Source: Pseudomonas sp. MH9.2 (GTDB lineage: Bacteria > Pseudomonadota > Gammaproteobacteria > Pseudomonadales > Pseudomonadaceae). Taken from it: 64,000 nucleotides of DNA. Numbering within the stretch: position 1 is the stretch's first letter; each line of letters opens with the position of its first letter. Shown here piece by piece: positions 19,555-28,912 of the stretch. The stretch spans positions 3,500,501-3,564,500 of the forward strand of contig NZ_CP133784.1 of assembly GCF_034353875.1 (NCBI RefSeq). The letters run 5' to 3'. The position numbers and the translations under genes are program-made. The notes under the pieces are model-generated. The model made no database searches. It saw only the letters and a program-made list of their open reading frames with translations, and had not been told where the DNA came from.

Positions 19555-20441
19555 AGCGCTTCAGATTCTCGAACATGATGCTGATATTGGGCCTGGTATT
19601 TATCTACGCCCCCATGGTCATCCTGGTTATCTACTCGTTCAACGCCTCCAAGCTGGTGACGGTCTGGGGTGGCTGGTCGATCAAGTGGTACGTTGGCCTG
19701 CTGGATAACACCCAACTGATGGGTTCTGTCATGCGTTCGCTGGAGATCGCGTGCTATACGTCGATCGCCGCCGTGGCGCTGGGGACCATGGCTGCGTTTG
19801 TGTTGACGCGTATCGCTCACTTCAAAGGCCGGACGCTGTTCGGTGGGTTGGCGACGGCCCCTCTGGTGATGCCTGAAGTGATCACCGGTCTGTCGCTGTT
19901 GCTGCTGTTCGTGGCCATGGCGCAGATGATCGGCTGGCCGCAGGAACGCGGCATCGTCACCATCTGGATCGCTCACACAACGTTCTGTGCGGCGTACGTG
20001 TCGGTGGTGGTTTCGGCTCGCTTGCGTGAGTTGGACCTGTCCATTGAAGAAGCGGCCATGGACCTGGGGGCGCGGCCGTGGAAGGTGTTTTTCCAGATCA
20101 CCATCCCGATGATTGCGCCGTCACTGGCTGCGGGCGCGATGATGTCTTTCGCCCTGTCGCTGGACGATCTGGTCCTCGCCAGTTTCGTGTCGGGCCCTGG
20201 CTCGACGACCTTACCGATGGAAGTGTTCTCCGCCGTGCGCCTGGGCGTTAAACCGGAAATCAACGCCATCGCCAGCTTGATCCTGTTGGCCGTTTCGATA
20301 GCGACCTTCATGGTCTGGTTCTTCAGCCGTCGGGCTGAAGATCAGCGCAAGCGCGCTATCCAGCTCGCCATCGACGAAGCTGCTGCCGAGACCTGGTCAC
20401 AACCCGATCCACGTCGGGCGCAGGTATCTGAAGTCGCGTGA
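19551..20441 (+). CDS. spuH: Polyamine ABC transporter permease SpuH
   Basis: This 296-residue PotI-type permease has about six membrane segments and the docking loop EEAAMDLGARPWKVFFQITIPMI. The C-terminal 40 residues are hydrophilic. It is the last gene of the importer and overlaps spuG by 4 bases. A long hairpin just after the stop ends the operon. Confidence 0.92.
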   Translation: MKRFRFSNMMLILGLVFIYAPMVILVIYSFNASKLVTVWGGWSIKWYVGLLDNTQLMGSVMRSLEIACYTSIAAVALGTMAAFVLTRIAHFKGRTLFGGLATAPLVMPEVITGLSLLLLFVAMAQMIGWPQERGIVTIWIAHTTFCAAYVSVVVSARLRELDLSIEEAAMDLGARPWKVFFQITIPMIAPSLAAGAMMSFALSLDDLVLASFVSGPGSTTLPMEVFSAVRLGVKPEINAIASLILLAVSIATFMVWFFSRRAEDQRKRAIQLAIDEAAAETWSQPDPRRAQVSEVA

Positions 20442-20447
20442 TTGATT

Positions 20448-20488
20448 GTGCCGGACGTCGTTATAAACGGCGTCTGGCACTTGGCTTT
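20448..20488 (+). terminator. Terminator of the spu transport operon
   Basis: A 10-pair stem (GTGCCGGACG with CGTCTGGCAC, one G-U pair) encloses 13 bases and is followed by TTGGCTTTT. It lies 6 bases after the spuH stop and before the convergent hacB. Confidence 0.75.
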
Positions 20489-20517
20489 TGCCGAGAGACC
20501 GGCAGCGCCAGCGAACT

Positions 20518-22905
20518 CTATCTGGCTGGCACCAGCTTCAACGTCCCCCGCATATTTGCCGCTACATCCCCTTCATCGAAATGCTCCTGCACATAGCCGC
20601 CTTCGATGTAGGTCTTGGCTTGATCCGAATAATGCTCATCGAACATCACGCCACTTTGCCCAACCGGGTTGATGCCCAGGCTGTGGGCCGGGTCTGCAAA
20701 GTCGATCAAGCGTCGGGTCGAGGGGCCATAGGTCACTGGCCACGGCGCTGAACTGATACGGGCAGACTGGTTGTTCGGCACTTCATGGGTGCCCGGCGCG
20801 GGAAACGGGCCGACGTTGAACAGCCCGTCCAACGGTTTCTGCATACCCAGCGGGTGACCATGGGTCAAGGTATGCGCCTTGCCCCAGCGCCATTCATCAG
20901 GGTTAGCGCCATACAGGGATTTGAGGTGCAAGACGCTGGCGTGCCACGCGGCTTTGACCACGTCTGCCCGGTTCTTTTCGGCGGGTGAATTGCGGTTGTT
21001 CCACCACGGTGAGTCGGCATCGGCCACCAATCGCGGCAGCGCCGCGTCGATCACACGGCTCGAGAGCAAGGTGTCGAAAAAGCCATCGCCCAGTTCATCG
21101 TGCATCGCTTCCCGGATCAGGTCCGAGACGAACTGATTGAACAGCGTCGCCCCGACTGAATCCAGTGAGTAGTCGCCTTTCCAGTTGGCCAGGCGCTCGA
21201 CCATTGCCCGTTCTTCGGGGTCGTCCACGGCGCTGCGCAAGACCGGAATCAGTGGCTTCAACACCCGTGGCGCGTAGTCGGTCTGGGTGCCCAGTTGCAG
21301 TTTTTTGCTGCTTTCCAGATCCCACTTCACGGCCGGGTCGCTCAGTTGCCTGTTCAGTTGTTGACCGCGGTCTGCGAGGTTGTAGTAACCGGGAATTTCC
21401 ATGCCTGTCGGCGACACGGGCTGGAAGTTGGCCGAGACGATGTAGCCGCGTGCCGGGTTCTCTTCCTGCGGGTTGGCGCTGAAGGGGTAGAAGCCTGCCT
21501 TGTCTGCCTGCGCGGTGCTGCCGTCGAGGATGAAAGTGGGGTTCACGCCCTCGGGCCTGATGGGCAGTTGTGCCGCGGCCCACCAGCCGATGTCGCCTTT
21601 GGCGTTGGCCCAGACCACATTCAGCCCTGGCGATTGAATTTTTTCGGCCGCCGCGCGCATTTTGCTCAGGGTGTCGGCGCGATTAGCTTCGTAGAAGCCT
21701 TGCAGAATCGGGTTCTCGGACGCCAGAAACGACCACCACATCGCGACCGGTGCGGTGCCGGCTGTCGCACCCAACGCATCGTTGATGATCGGGCCGTGAG
21801 GCGATTGGCGTAGGTGCAGGGTGACGGCAGGCGCGTCCTTGACCAGGATTTGCTGCTCGCTTTGGATCATGTCGACCCAGGCCCCGTGATACCAGACCTG
21901 ATTGGGGTTGTCCGGGTTGGTCTTCTCGGCGATCAGGTCCAGATCGTCGTTCTGGAACATGGTCAGGCTCCAGCCGAAGTCGCGGTTGTGCCCCAGCGAT
22001 GCGAATGGGTTGAGCGCCTGGTGATGGCCATACAGCTCGAATCCCGGCGCCGACAATTGCGCTTCGTACCACACCGACGGCACGGCAAACCGAATATGCG
22101 GGTCGCCGGCCAGCAGCGGCTTACCGCTTTGGGTGCGGCTGCCGGAGATCGCCCAGGCGTTACTGCCTTCGAATTGCGGCAAGCCGGCCTCTTCCAGCGC
22201 GCGCAGGCTCAGGCGAGACAGGTCGTTCAAACCTTTCCAGTCGGCACTGGCGAGCGCGGGTGCCTGGCCCAGCGCGCCTTGTGGCTGCCAGGCGAGGTCA
22301 AAGACTTTCAGGTAGTCGGCCCCCAACTGGTCGCGCACATAGGTCAGCAAGGGTTCGGTGCGAAAGGCTGCGGCAAAGCTGTACGCCATGTAACCGCCGA
22401 CGCTCAGGGTGTCTTCGGCGGTAAACGGACGCTTCTTGATGCCCAGCAGGTCGAACTCGATGGGTTTGGCGTGGGTGTCCTGATATTGGTTAATACCGTC
22501 CAGATACGCTTCCAGGGCCTTCCAGGCAGGCGTTTGTTTGTCCTGTTGGGCGACGTAGGTGTCGGCATGCTCACGAATGCGCAGGCTGCGGAACAGTTTG
22601 TCGGTGTCCAGCAGCTTGGGGCCCAGCACCTCGGCCAGTTCGCCACGCGCTAGCCGCCGCAGCATCTCCATCTGAAACAGCCGGTCCTGCGCGTGGACAT
22701 AACCCAGGGTGCGATACAGATCCGCCTCGTTTTCGGCGCGGATGTGCGGCACGCCGCGCTCGTCGTAACGTACGGTGACTGGCGCCTGCAGGTGGGCCAG
22801 GGTCATTTCGCCCTGACGCACGGGCTGCTTGCTGTGGATATACCAGGCGCCACCGCCCGTGATGAGGGTGATAACGAGGGTGACGGCGGTCAGGCTGCGC
22901 TTCAT
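20518..22905 (-). CDS. hacB: Penicillin-acylase-family Ntn hydrolase, HacB-like
   Basis: This 795-residue Ntn hydrolase is exported and then self-cleaved. An N-terminal hydrophobic segment (about 5-22) precedes the alpha chain. The predicted cleavage and nucleophile is Gly247-Ser248 in EGSNAW. The usual partner regions HGPIIN and NVVWANAKGDIGW are present. The position next to spuH matches P. aeruginosa hacB (PA0305 from memory), an acyl-homoserine lactone acylase. Quorum quenching may not be its natural role. It converges on spuH. Confidence 0.85.
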   Translation of the reverse strand: MKRSLTAVTLVITLITGGGAWYIHSKQPVRQGEMTLAHLQAPVTVRYDERGVPHIRAENEADLYRTLGYVHAQDRLFQMEMLRRLARGELAEVLGPKLLDTDKLFRSLRIREHADTYVAQQDKQTPAWKALEAYLDGINQYQDTHAKPIEFDLLGIKKRPFTAEDTLSVGGYMAYSFAAAFRTEPLLTYVRDQLGADYLKVFDLAWQPQGALGQAPALASADWKGLNDLSRLSLRALEEAGLPQFEGSNAWAISGSRTQSGKPLLAGDPHIRFAVPSVWYEAQLSAPGFELYGHHQALNPFASLGHNRDFGWSLTMFQNDDLDLIAEKTNPDNPNQVWYHGAWVDMIQSEQQILVKDAPAVTLHLRQSPHGPIINDALGATAGTAPVAMWWSFLASENPILQGFYEANRADTLSKMRAAAEKIQSPGLNVVWANAKGDIGWWAAAQLPIRPEGVNPTFILDGSTAQADKAGFYPFSANPQEENPARGYIVSANFQPVSPTGMEIPGYYNLADRGQQLNRQLSDPAVKWDLESSKKLQLGTQTDYAPRVLKPLIPVLRSAVDDPEERAMVERLANWKGDYSLDSVGATLFNQFVSDLIREAMHDELGDGFFDTLLSSRVIDAALPRLVADADSPWWNNRNSPAEKNRADVVKAAWHASVLHLKSLYGANPDEWRWGKAHTLTHGHPLGMQKPLDGLFNVGPFPAPGTHEVPNNQSARISSAPWPVTYGPSTRRLIDFADPAHSLGINPVGQSGVMFDEHYSDQAKTYIEGGYVQEHFDEGDVAANMRGTLKLVPAR

Positions 22906-23007
22906 CTGCGTTCTCGTGAATGATTCAGGCCGGGGTTTGCAGGCTACAGAGTTGCTTTAGGCCTGTGTAGCGGCGTCGGGGGCTTGATCAGTGTCCGGAA
23001 TGTCGGA

Positions 23008-23586
23008 TCACAGCCCGACCCGCCAAGGGCAATAGCAACCGACAGCCATGGTGTGCGTGGCATTGACTGCGCGACCGGCGCTCAGGGCCTTGAGAATCGG
23101 CTCGATAAAGCTGTTGCCGGAATTGCAGGTGGCGCCTTCGCTGTAGGGACCGAAGTAGGCCAGGCGACCTTCACGGTCCCAGATCGCGACAGCGGGGCTG
23201 GCGGTGATGCGTTCCGCACCGGGCAGGCTGGCCAGCGGTTTGATCGCGTCCAGGGTGCTGGGTAATTGGCCGTGGGTTCCCGGTTTCTGCACCGAGTAGA
23301 AGTCCACGCCCTGTGCGCCGCCGTAGTGCTCGACCAGTTCGCTCAAGTGCTGCTGATTGCCGACGTTGCACGGGCAGGCCGGGTCCCAGAAATGCACCAG
23401 GCGAATTCGCCCCGGCCCGGCCAGTTCGGCAGGCAGACTCAGTACGTCACCGGCGAACAGCGCCGTCTGGTCGCTGAACGGGCGGATGTAGCGGCCCTGG
23501 AACCAATCGTATGCCGCCCACAGCCCGGCCGCGCACATGAGGGCAAGCAGGCACGCGAGGAGGGTAGGGCGATGACGTGAGTTCAT
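23008..23586 (-). CDS. DUF6436 thioredoxin-fold protein with CPC motif
   Basis: This 192-residue protein has an N-terminal hydrophobic segment (about 8-26), then a thioredoxin-like domain. The active-site position reads HFWDPACPCN (Cys71, Cys73), a CXC in place of the usual CXXC. A cis-proline candidate is ASPAVAIW. Further cysteines are Cys154 and a C-terminal CYC pair (184, 186). It is probably a membrane-tethered periplasmic redox protein. The partner is unknown. It is co-directional with hacB, about 100 bases upstream of it. Confidence 0.75.
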   Translation of the reverse strand: MNSRHRPTLLACLLALMCAAGLWAAYDWFQGRYIRPFSDQTALFAGDVLSLPAELAGPGRIRLVHFWDPACPCNVGNQQHLSELVEHYGGAQGVDFYSVQKPGTHGQLPSTLDAIKPLASLPGAERITASPAVAIWDREGRLAYFGPYSEGATCNSGNSFIEPILKALSAGRAVNATHTMAVGCYCPWRVGL

Positions 23587-23705
23587 GCGGGACAGTTCGG
23601 TTTAGGGAGGCGTAGCTTGCCATGCCTGACGAGACAGATGAATATCGCAGCCAAATCATTGTCATGTTCGGATGAAAATGACCTCCGTTTTTGCCTGGAT
23701 ACCCC

Positions 23706-24671
23706 ATGACTGCCACGTTTGCCCCTGATTCTTTACGATCCAGCCTGCAACCTTTGCTCGCCGCGCAGCCGATGTCCAGCCAAGGGCTGGCGTATCAGCG
23801 CTTCTATGGCCTGACGTTTGTCGGACGCGCGACTCCGGTGCGCAGTTGGCTGGGACGCTTTGACATCGGTGGTTACCAAGTAGTCAGCCAGGTCTGGCTG
23901 CCCGAACAGCCTGTCGCGACCTTATTTTTGATCCACGGTTTCTACGACCATATGGGTTTGTATCGGCATGTCATCGAGTGGGCGCTGGATCAGCATTTTG
24001 CGGTGATTGCCTGCGATTTGCCGGGGCATGGCTTGTCCAGCGGCGCTCGCGCGAGCATCCATGACTTCGCCGAGTACCAGGAGGTGCTGCACGCGTTGTT
24101 TGCCGAAGCGATGGGGCTAAAGTTGCCGCAACCCTGGCATCTGTGCGGGCAAAGTACGGGCGGGGCGATAGTGATCGACCATCTGCTCAACCACGGCATC
24201 GACAGCCCTGCGCAAGGGCAGGCGATCTTGCTGGCGCCGTTGATCCGACCACGGGCCTGGGGTTGGTCGAAACTCAGTTATTACCTGCTCAACCCCTTCG
24301 TCAAAGGTATTGCTCGGCGTTTCAGCGAAAACTCCAACGACCCTGCGTTCCTGCCGTTTCTATTGGCGGATCCCCTGCAACCGCAACGCCTGCCGACCGC
24401 CTGGGTAGGCGCCTTGGCCAAGTGGATCAAACGTATCGAGGCCGCGCCACGCAGTACCCGCAGCCCGTTGATCGTTCAGGGTGACGCGGACATGACCGTC
24501 GACTGGGGTCACAACCTCGAGGTGCTCAAGGATAAATTCGCCCAGCCACAGATATTGATGCTGAGCGGGGCACGGCATCACCTGGCTAATGAACTGCCTG
24601 CGTTGCGTCAGCGTTATTTTGCATTTTTGAGTGAGCGAATGGGTCAGGCGCGTTTTTCGCCCAACGCTTAA
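23706..24671 (+). CDS. Alpha/beta hydrolase (monoacylglycerol-lipase-like)
   Basis: This 321-residue hydrolase has an oxyanion region LIHGFYDHMGLY, nucleophile elbow GQSTGG, an acid in QGDADMTVDW and catalytic His in ARHHLANE. The serine-aminopeptidase S33 pattern suggests a lysophospholipase or monoacylglycerol lipase, but the substrate is unknown. There is no signal peptide. The ATG at 23706 is preferred to a TTG at 23691. The stop overlaps that of the convergent DUF2059 gene (TTAA at 24668-24671). Confidence 0.85.
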   Translation: MTATFAPDSLRSSLQPLLAAQPMSSQGLAYQRFYGLTFVGRATPVRSWLGRFDIGGYQVVSQVWLPEQPVATLFLIHGFYDHMGLYRHVIEWALDQHFAVIACDLPGHGLSSGARASIHDFAEYQEVLHALFAEAMGLKLPQPWHLCGQSTGGAIVIDHLLNHGIDSPAQGQAILLAPLIRPRAWGWSKLSYYLLNPFVKGIARRFSENSNDPAFLPFLLADPLQPQRLPTAWVGALAKWIKRIEAAPRSTRSPLIVQGDADMTVDWGHNLEVLKDKFAQPQILMLSGARHHLANELPALRQRYFAFLSERMGQARFSPNA

Positions 24672-25438
24672 CTCCCCGGCTGCCCTGCGGGTGCCAGGCT
24701 CGATGTACTTTGCCCAACCGCCAGCCCGGCGCGAATCGCTGCCAGCGCGGCTTTGTAATACGCTTTGCCTGCGGGGGATTCGGCGAAGGTGGTGAACTCT
24801 TCCAGTTCCGGGTCTGAAAGGTCGCGGTAGACGTAGAGCAGGGTGTTGTTCATGTCGTTGCCGATCTGCGCCATCAAGCGTTCGCGCTGACCATCCAGCA
24901 TGCCTTGGGCCTGGCCACCGCCCAGCAGGCCGGGGATCATCTGGCTCAGGCTGTCGGCCGCAACGCCGGCGATGGCAAGGCTGACCTCGGCTCCCGCCTC
25001 ACGGGCGGGCAGGTCCTGGGCCAGATGGCCGATCAGTAATTGACGGGTTGCGCTGGCTTCAATGTGTGGCAGGCCTTGAGCGTTTTTCGCCAGTTGATCG
25101 GGGCGGGTCGCGGTCAGTTCGGCGGTGACGATCTTGCGGCCCAGGGGCGACTGGAAAAACTGCAGCGCTGGCGCCGGGTCTTTCAGGGCTTGTCGCAAGT
25201 GTTGCTCGGCGCGCTGATCCATGGCCTGCGGAGCGAAGCGCTGATTGCTGTTGTTGACCAATGCGTCATAGACCGCTGGCGGCAAGCTGTTGCGATAGCG
25301 TTGTTGAGCCGCGCTCAAGGCAGCATTGAAATGCGCGCGTTGTTCTGGCCAACCGGCGACCGTGTACAACTGGTCGTGGCCGTCTGCCCACGCGGGCATC
25401 GTGCAGAACATCAACAGCAAAACAAACAAACGGCGCAT
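24668..25438 (-). CDS. DUF2059 exported protein
   Basis: This 256-residue protein has a clear signal peptide (RRLFVLLLMFCTMPAWA-DGH) and a DUF2059 domain in its second half (about 195-245, with ELEEFTTFAESPAGKAYYKA). Such proteins are periplasmic or secreted and of unknown function. An AGGAGT site precedes the ATG. It converges with the hydrolase and is divergent from the 2OG oxygenase gene. Confidence 0.85.
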   Translation of the reverse strand: MRRLFVLLLMFCTMPAWADGHDQLYTVAGWPEQRAHFNAALSAAQQRYRNSLPPAVYDALVNNSNQRFAPQAMDQRAEQHLRQALKDPAPALQFFQSPLGRKIVTAELTATRPDQLAKNAQGLPHIEASATRQLLIGHLAQDLPAREAGAEVSLAIAGVAADSLSQMIPGLLGGGQAQGMLDGQRERLMAQIGNDMNNTLLYVYRDLSDPELEEFTTFAESPAGKAYYKAALAAIRAGLAVGQSTSSLAPAGQPGS

Positions 25439-25546
25439 AAGGACTCCTGTCAGCAGGCCGCTATTCTCAGTGCGGTGGCGGGGACTTGTCGAGTTAACAC
25501 TTCGTTCGCTCGGCGGTGCTGTCGGTTTTCAAGACGTATGGATACT

Positions 25547-26179
25547 ATGCGCGACATGCAAATACCCTCTGATCACCCGCTACTGCTACGAATCGTCGAT
25601 GATCTGGCCGCTCACGGTTGGTCACAGCAGAATATTTTCTTGCCGGAAACGCTGACCCTCGAGTTGGCCGCCGAGTGCCGCGAGCGTGCGGCTGAGGGCG
25701 AACTGTCGCCAGCGGCGGTGGGACGCGGCTCGACTCAGGAAGTGCGAGAGGGGGTTCGCGGTGACCATATCCAGTGGCTGGAAGCCAGTGAGTCCGCAGC
25801 CTGTGACCGTTATCTGGGCTTGATGGAGAGCCTGCGCCAGGCGCTCAATCGCGGATTATTTCTCGGACTGGAAGACTATGAGAGCCATTTTTCGCTCTAC
25901 CCACCGGGCGCGTTCTACCTCAAGCATGTCGACCGCTTCCGCGACGATGACCGGCGCACGGTCTCTGCGGTGCTTTACCTGAATCAAGGCTGGTTGCCCG
26001 AGCACGGTGGCCAGTTGCGCATGTTTCTAAAAGAGGGCGTCGACCATGACGTGCAGCCCAAGGGCGGCTGTCTGGTGGTGTTCCTCTCTGGCGAAATTCC
26101 CCATGAGGTGCTGCCGTCGACCCGCGAACGCCTTTCCCTGACGGGCTGGTTTCGGCGACGCGGGGATGATCCGTTCTGA
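25547..26179 (+). CDS. 2-oxoglutarate/Fe(II) oxygenase (prolyl-hydroxylase-like)
   Basis: The domain of about 210 residues has the iron triad HVD (in LKHVDRFRDDDR) and the distal His in EIPHEVLPS, with the 2-oxoglutarate-binding Arg in RLSLTGWFRR. It fits small cytoplasmic P4H-like dioxygenases (2OG-FeII_Oxy_3). Three in-frame ATGs (25538, 25547, 25556) lie close together without a strong ribosome site, so the exact start is open. A much longer reading from 25040 overlaps the DUF2059 gene and is rejected. The substrate is unknown. Confidence 0.85.
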   Translation: MRDMQIPSDHPLLLRIVDDLAAHGWSQQNIFLPETLTLELAAECRERAAEGELSPAAVGRGSTQEVREGVRGDHIQWLEASESAACDRYLGLMESLRQALNRGLFLGLEDYESHFSLYPPGAFYLKHVDRFRDDDRRTVSAVLYLNQGWLPEHGGQLRMFLKEGVDHDVQPKGGCLVVFLSGEIPHEVLPSTRERLSLTGWFRRRGDDPF

Positions 26180-26184
26180 CCCGG

Positions 26185-26958
26185 TTACGGTTTGGACGGC
26201 TTGCTCGCATCAATACCGAACCATTTTTCAGACAGCGCGCTCAACCGGCCATCGGCTTTGATTCGCTGCAATGCCCCGTCCAGCACGCCCTGGAATGCTG
26301 GATTACCCTTCTGAAACGGGATTGCCAGGACCAAGGGCGGTCCGACGTCATTGCCGGGCTTGACGGGCAGATGGCTGTCACGAATCGCAGAAGGTACTAG
26401 CAGGCGATCACTGATCGCGGCGTCGATCTGGTCGTTGGCCAGCGCCTTCAACGGCTGCTGTGCATCCGGGTAGCTGCGCAGGTCGATGCCTTCACGGGTA
26501 CGCGCCTCTTCGGCGAACTGGCTGCTCTGGGCGACGCCCAGCGAGAGACCTTTAAGGGCGTCCAGAGTGCTCAACGGGCGCTTTTCCTCACTGCGCACAA
26601 TCAGTTGCGCGTTGGAATAGCTATAGGGCTCGCTGAAATCGACGCGCGCCTTGAGTTCCGGGGTGACCGCAATGTGATTCAGGGCGATGTCGTATTTGTC
26701 GCCTTCGACACCTGGCAGCAGGTCGGCCGCGTCGGTAGTGACAAACGAAGCGCGTACGTCCAGCTCATCGGCCAACAGCTGGCCGAGTTCGACTTCGAAG
26801 CCCGTCAGTTTGCCGTCCTGCATGAAGCTGAAAGGCGCAAAGTTTGCCTCCATGGCTATGCGTAATTCGCCACGATCATTCACTTCGTCGATCAAGTCGG
26901 CATGAGCCAAGGGGCTCAAAAAGACAGATAGAAATAACAGGCTTGGCACAAAATGCAT
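26185..26958 (-). CDS. Amino-acid-type ABC transporter binding protein
   Basis: This 257-residue SBP_bac_3 protein begins MHFVPSLLFLSVFLSPLAHA (signal peptide). The mature part opens LRIAMEANFAPFSF and contains GFEVELGQLLADEL and DIALNHIAVTPERK-like SBP_bac_3 landmarks (here DIALNHIAVTPELK). The ATG at 26958 has a TAGGAGCG site. No permease or ATPase genes adjoin it, so it is an orphan here and may serve a transporter encoded elsewhere. The ligand is unknown. Confidence 0.85.
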   Translation of the reverse strand: MHFVPSLLFLSVFLSPLAHADLIDEVNDRGELRIAMEANFAPFSFMQDGKLTGFEVELGQLLADELDVRASFVTTDAADLLPGVEGDKYDIALNHIAVTPELKARVDFSEPYSYSNAQLIVRSEEKRPLSTLDALKGLSLGVAQSSQFAEEARTREGIDLRSYPDAQQPLKALANDQIDAAISDRLLVPSAIRDSHLPVKPGNDVGPPLVLAIPFQKGNPAFQGVLDGALQRIKADGRLSALSEKWFGIDASKPSKP

Positions 26959-27097
26959 GAACGCTCCTAAGGTAAAAGAAATCACAACCGCTATGCTTTA
27001 TGGTGTTTAGCTTAGTCGGCCGCAGCTTTGGACACTTAAATGAACCGAAGTTGTTGTTGTAGGTCCGATTTTGTGTAAAAAATTACCTGGAGAAACC

Positions 27098-27550
27098 ATG
27101 AAGACCTTATTTTCAAGAACGACTATCGCCGGGTTGTTATTGGGAGGCTCTTTGTTAGGCGCTTCTTTAGTAGCTAACGCTGCCGATGTTCCGCGTACCG
27201 CCTCACCTGCGGGGGCCGAGGTGTACATTATTTCACCCAAAGATGGAGCCACTGTCGGCAAGACCTTCAAGGTCCAGTTCGGCCTTAAAGGCATGGGCGT
27301 TGCGCCCGCGGGTGTCGATATTCCAGACACCGGCCACCATCACCTGCTGATTGATGTGAAAGATCAGCCCGCGATGGATGCACCCCTGCCAGTGACCGAC
27401 AACATCAAGCACTTCGGCAAAGGTCAGACCGAAACCGAACTGACCTTGACGCCAGGCAAGCACACCCTGCAATTGCTGGTGGGCGACAAGAGCCACATCC
27501 CGCTGAACCCGCCGGTCGAGTCGAAGAAAATCACGGTAAACGTCAAGTAA
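27098..27550 (+). CDS. DUF4399 periplasmic protein
   Basis: This 150-residue protein has a signal peptide cleaved near VANAA-DVP and a DUF4399 domain (TGHHHLLID, then HFGKGQTETELTLTPGKHTLQLL). The HHH cluster might bind metal, which is not proven. A CTGGAG site precedes the ATG at 27098. A strong bidirectional terminator follows. Confidence 0.85.
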   Translation: MKTLFSRTTIAGLLLGGSLLGASLVANAADVPRTASPAGAEVYIISPKDGATVGKTFKVQFGLKGMGVAPAGVDIPDTGHHHLLIDVKDQPAMDAPLPVTDNIKHFGKGQTETELTLTPGKHTLQLLVGDKSHIPLNPPVESKKITVNVK

Positions 27551-27570
27551 CCTGAACTCGACGCGATAAA

Positions 27571-27597
27571 AAAGGAGACCCGAAGGTCTCCTTTTTG
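27571..27597. terminator. Bidirectional terminator between DUF4399 and serA
   Basis: The perfect stem AAAGGAGACC/GGTCTCCTTT closes on CGAA. It has A residues before and T residues after it, so it can end transcription from both convergent genes. Confidence 0.93.
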
Positions 27598-27610
27598 ACA
27601 TCTGAAAAAC

Positions 27611-28840
27611 CTAGAACAGCACGCGGCTACGGATAGTGCCGTTGATGGTCTGCAGCTTTTCTTGCGCCAGATCGGAGTATTCGGCGTCGACATCGATCAC
27701 CACGTAACCAACTCTCTCGTTGGTTTGCAGGAACTGACCGGAGATGTTGATACCGTTTTCGGCGAAGACCTTGTTGATCTCGCTCATCACGCCCGGGATG
27801 TTCTGGTGGATGTGCAGCAGACGGTGCTTGCCAGGGTGAGCCGGCAACGCCACTTCCGGGAAGTTGACCGAGGACACCGACGTACCATTGTCGCTGTACT
27901 TGACCAGCTTCTCAGCCACTTCCAGACCAATGTTGGCCTGAGCTTCGGCTGTCGAACCACCGATGTGCGGGGTCAGGATCACGTTGTCCAGGCCACGCAG
28001 TGGGCTTTCGAACTCTTCGTTGTTCGAGCGAGGCTCGACCGGGAAGACGTCGATGGCCGCGCCGATCAAGTGTTTATCCTTGATGGCGTCTGCCAGGGCG
28101 TCCAGTTCGACCACGGTGCCGCGAGCGGCGTTGATCAGGATGCTGCCCTTTTTCATCGAGCGGATTTCTTTTTCGCCGATCATCCACTGGGTCGCAGCGG
28201 TTTCCGGAACGTGCAGGGTGACGATGTCTGCCAGACCCAACAGTTCGTTCAGGCTGGAGACCTGCGTCGAGTTGCCCAGCGGCAGTTTGGTCAGGGTGTC
28301 GTAGAAAAACACCTGCATGCCCAGGCCTTCAGCCAGCACCGAAAGCTGAGTGCCGATCGAGCCGTAGCCGACGATGCCCAGTTTCTTGCCGCGAATTTCG
28401 AAGGAGTTGGCCGCGCTTTTGATCCAGCCACCACGGTGGCAGGAAGCGTTTTTCTCTGGGATGCCGCGCAGCAACAGGATCGCTTCAGCCAGTACCAGCT
28501 CCGCCACCGAACGGGTGTTGGAGTAGGGGGCGTTGAAAACAGCGATGCCGCGTTCGCGGGCAGCATTGAGATCGACCTGATTGGTACCGATGCAGAAACA
28601 GCCGACCGCGACCAGTTTCTTGGCGCAATCGAATACTTCTTCAGTCAGTTGGGTGCGGGAACGGATGCCAATGAAGTGTGCATCGGCGATCTTTTCCTTC
28701 AGCTCGGCTTCCGGCAGAGAGCCGGTGAGGTACTCAATAGTTGTGTACCCGGCCGCCTTGAGGACGTCCACGGCGGATTGGTGGACGCCTTCGAGAAGAA
28801 GGAACTTGATCTTGCTCTTATCGAGAGAAGTCTTGCTCAT
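27611..28840 (-). CDS. serA: D-3-phosphoglycerate dehydrogenase SerA
   Basis: This 409-residue enzyme catalyses the first step of serine synthesis. It has the NAD-binding motif GYGSIGTQL (about 155-163), catalytic segments NAARGTVV and the His in LTPHIGGST, and a C-terminal ACT domain (about 335-409) for serine feedback. The ATG at 28840 gives the usual length; an open frame to 29896 is a non-coding extension through the promoter. It is divergent from a D-2-hydroxyglutarate dehydrogenase, whose product removes the 2-hydroxyglutarate that SerA can make. Confidence 0.95.
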   Translation of the reverse strand: MSKTSLDKSKIKFLLLEGVHQSAVDVLKAAGYTTIEYLTGSLPEAELKEKIADAHFIGIRSRTQLTEEVFDCAKKLVAVGCFCIGTNQVDLNAARERGIAVFNAPYSNTRSVAELVLAEAILLLRGIPEKNASCHRGGWIKSAANSFEIRGKKLGIVGYGSIGTQLSVLAEGLGMQVFFYDTLTKLPLGNSTQVSSLNELLGLADIVTLHVPETAATQWMIGEKEIRSMKKGSILINAARGTVVELDALADAIKDKHLIGAAIDVFPVEPRSNNEEFESPLRGLDNVILTPHIGGSTAEAQANIGLEVAEKLVKYSDNGTSVSSVNFPEVALPAHPGKHRLLHIHQNIPGVMSEINKVFAENGINISGQFLQTNERVGYVVIDVDAEYSDLAQEKLQTINGTIRSRVLF

Positions 28841-28912
28841 CTGCGTAAACCTGTGTCCCGGAGAAAATGGCAGGGGTCGCAGATCGGCCATAGGCACGAT
28901 TAGCGGGGGGCG

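Noticed and set aside
25040..25546. Longer start for the 2OG oxygenase
   Set aside because: It would overlap the convincing DUF2059 gene on the other strand, and the extra residues have no domain-like character.
27662..28903. 413-residue open frame on the plus strand over serA
   Set aside because: It is an antisense shadow of serA, caused by high-GC codon bias, with no recognisable domain.
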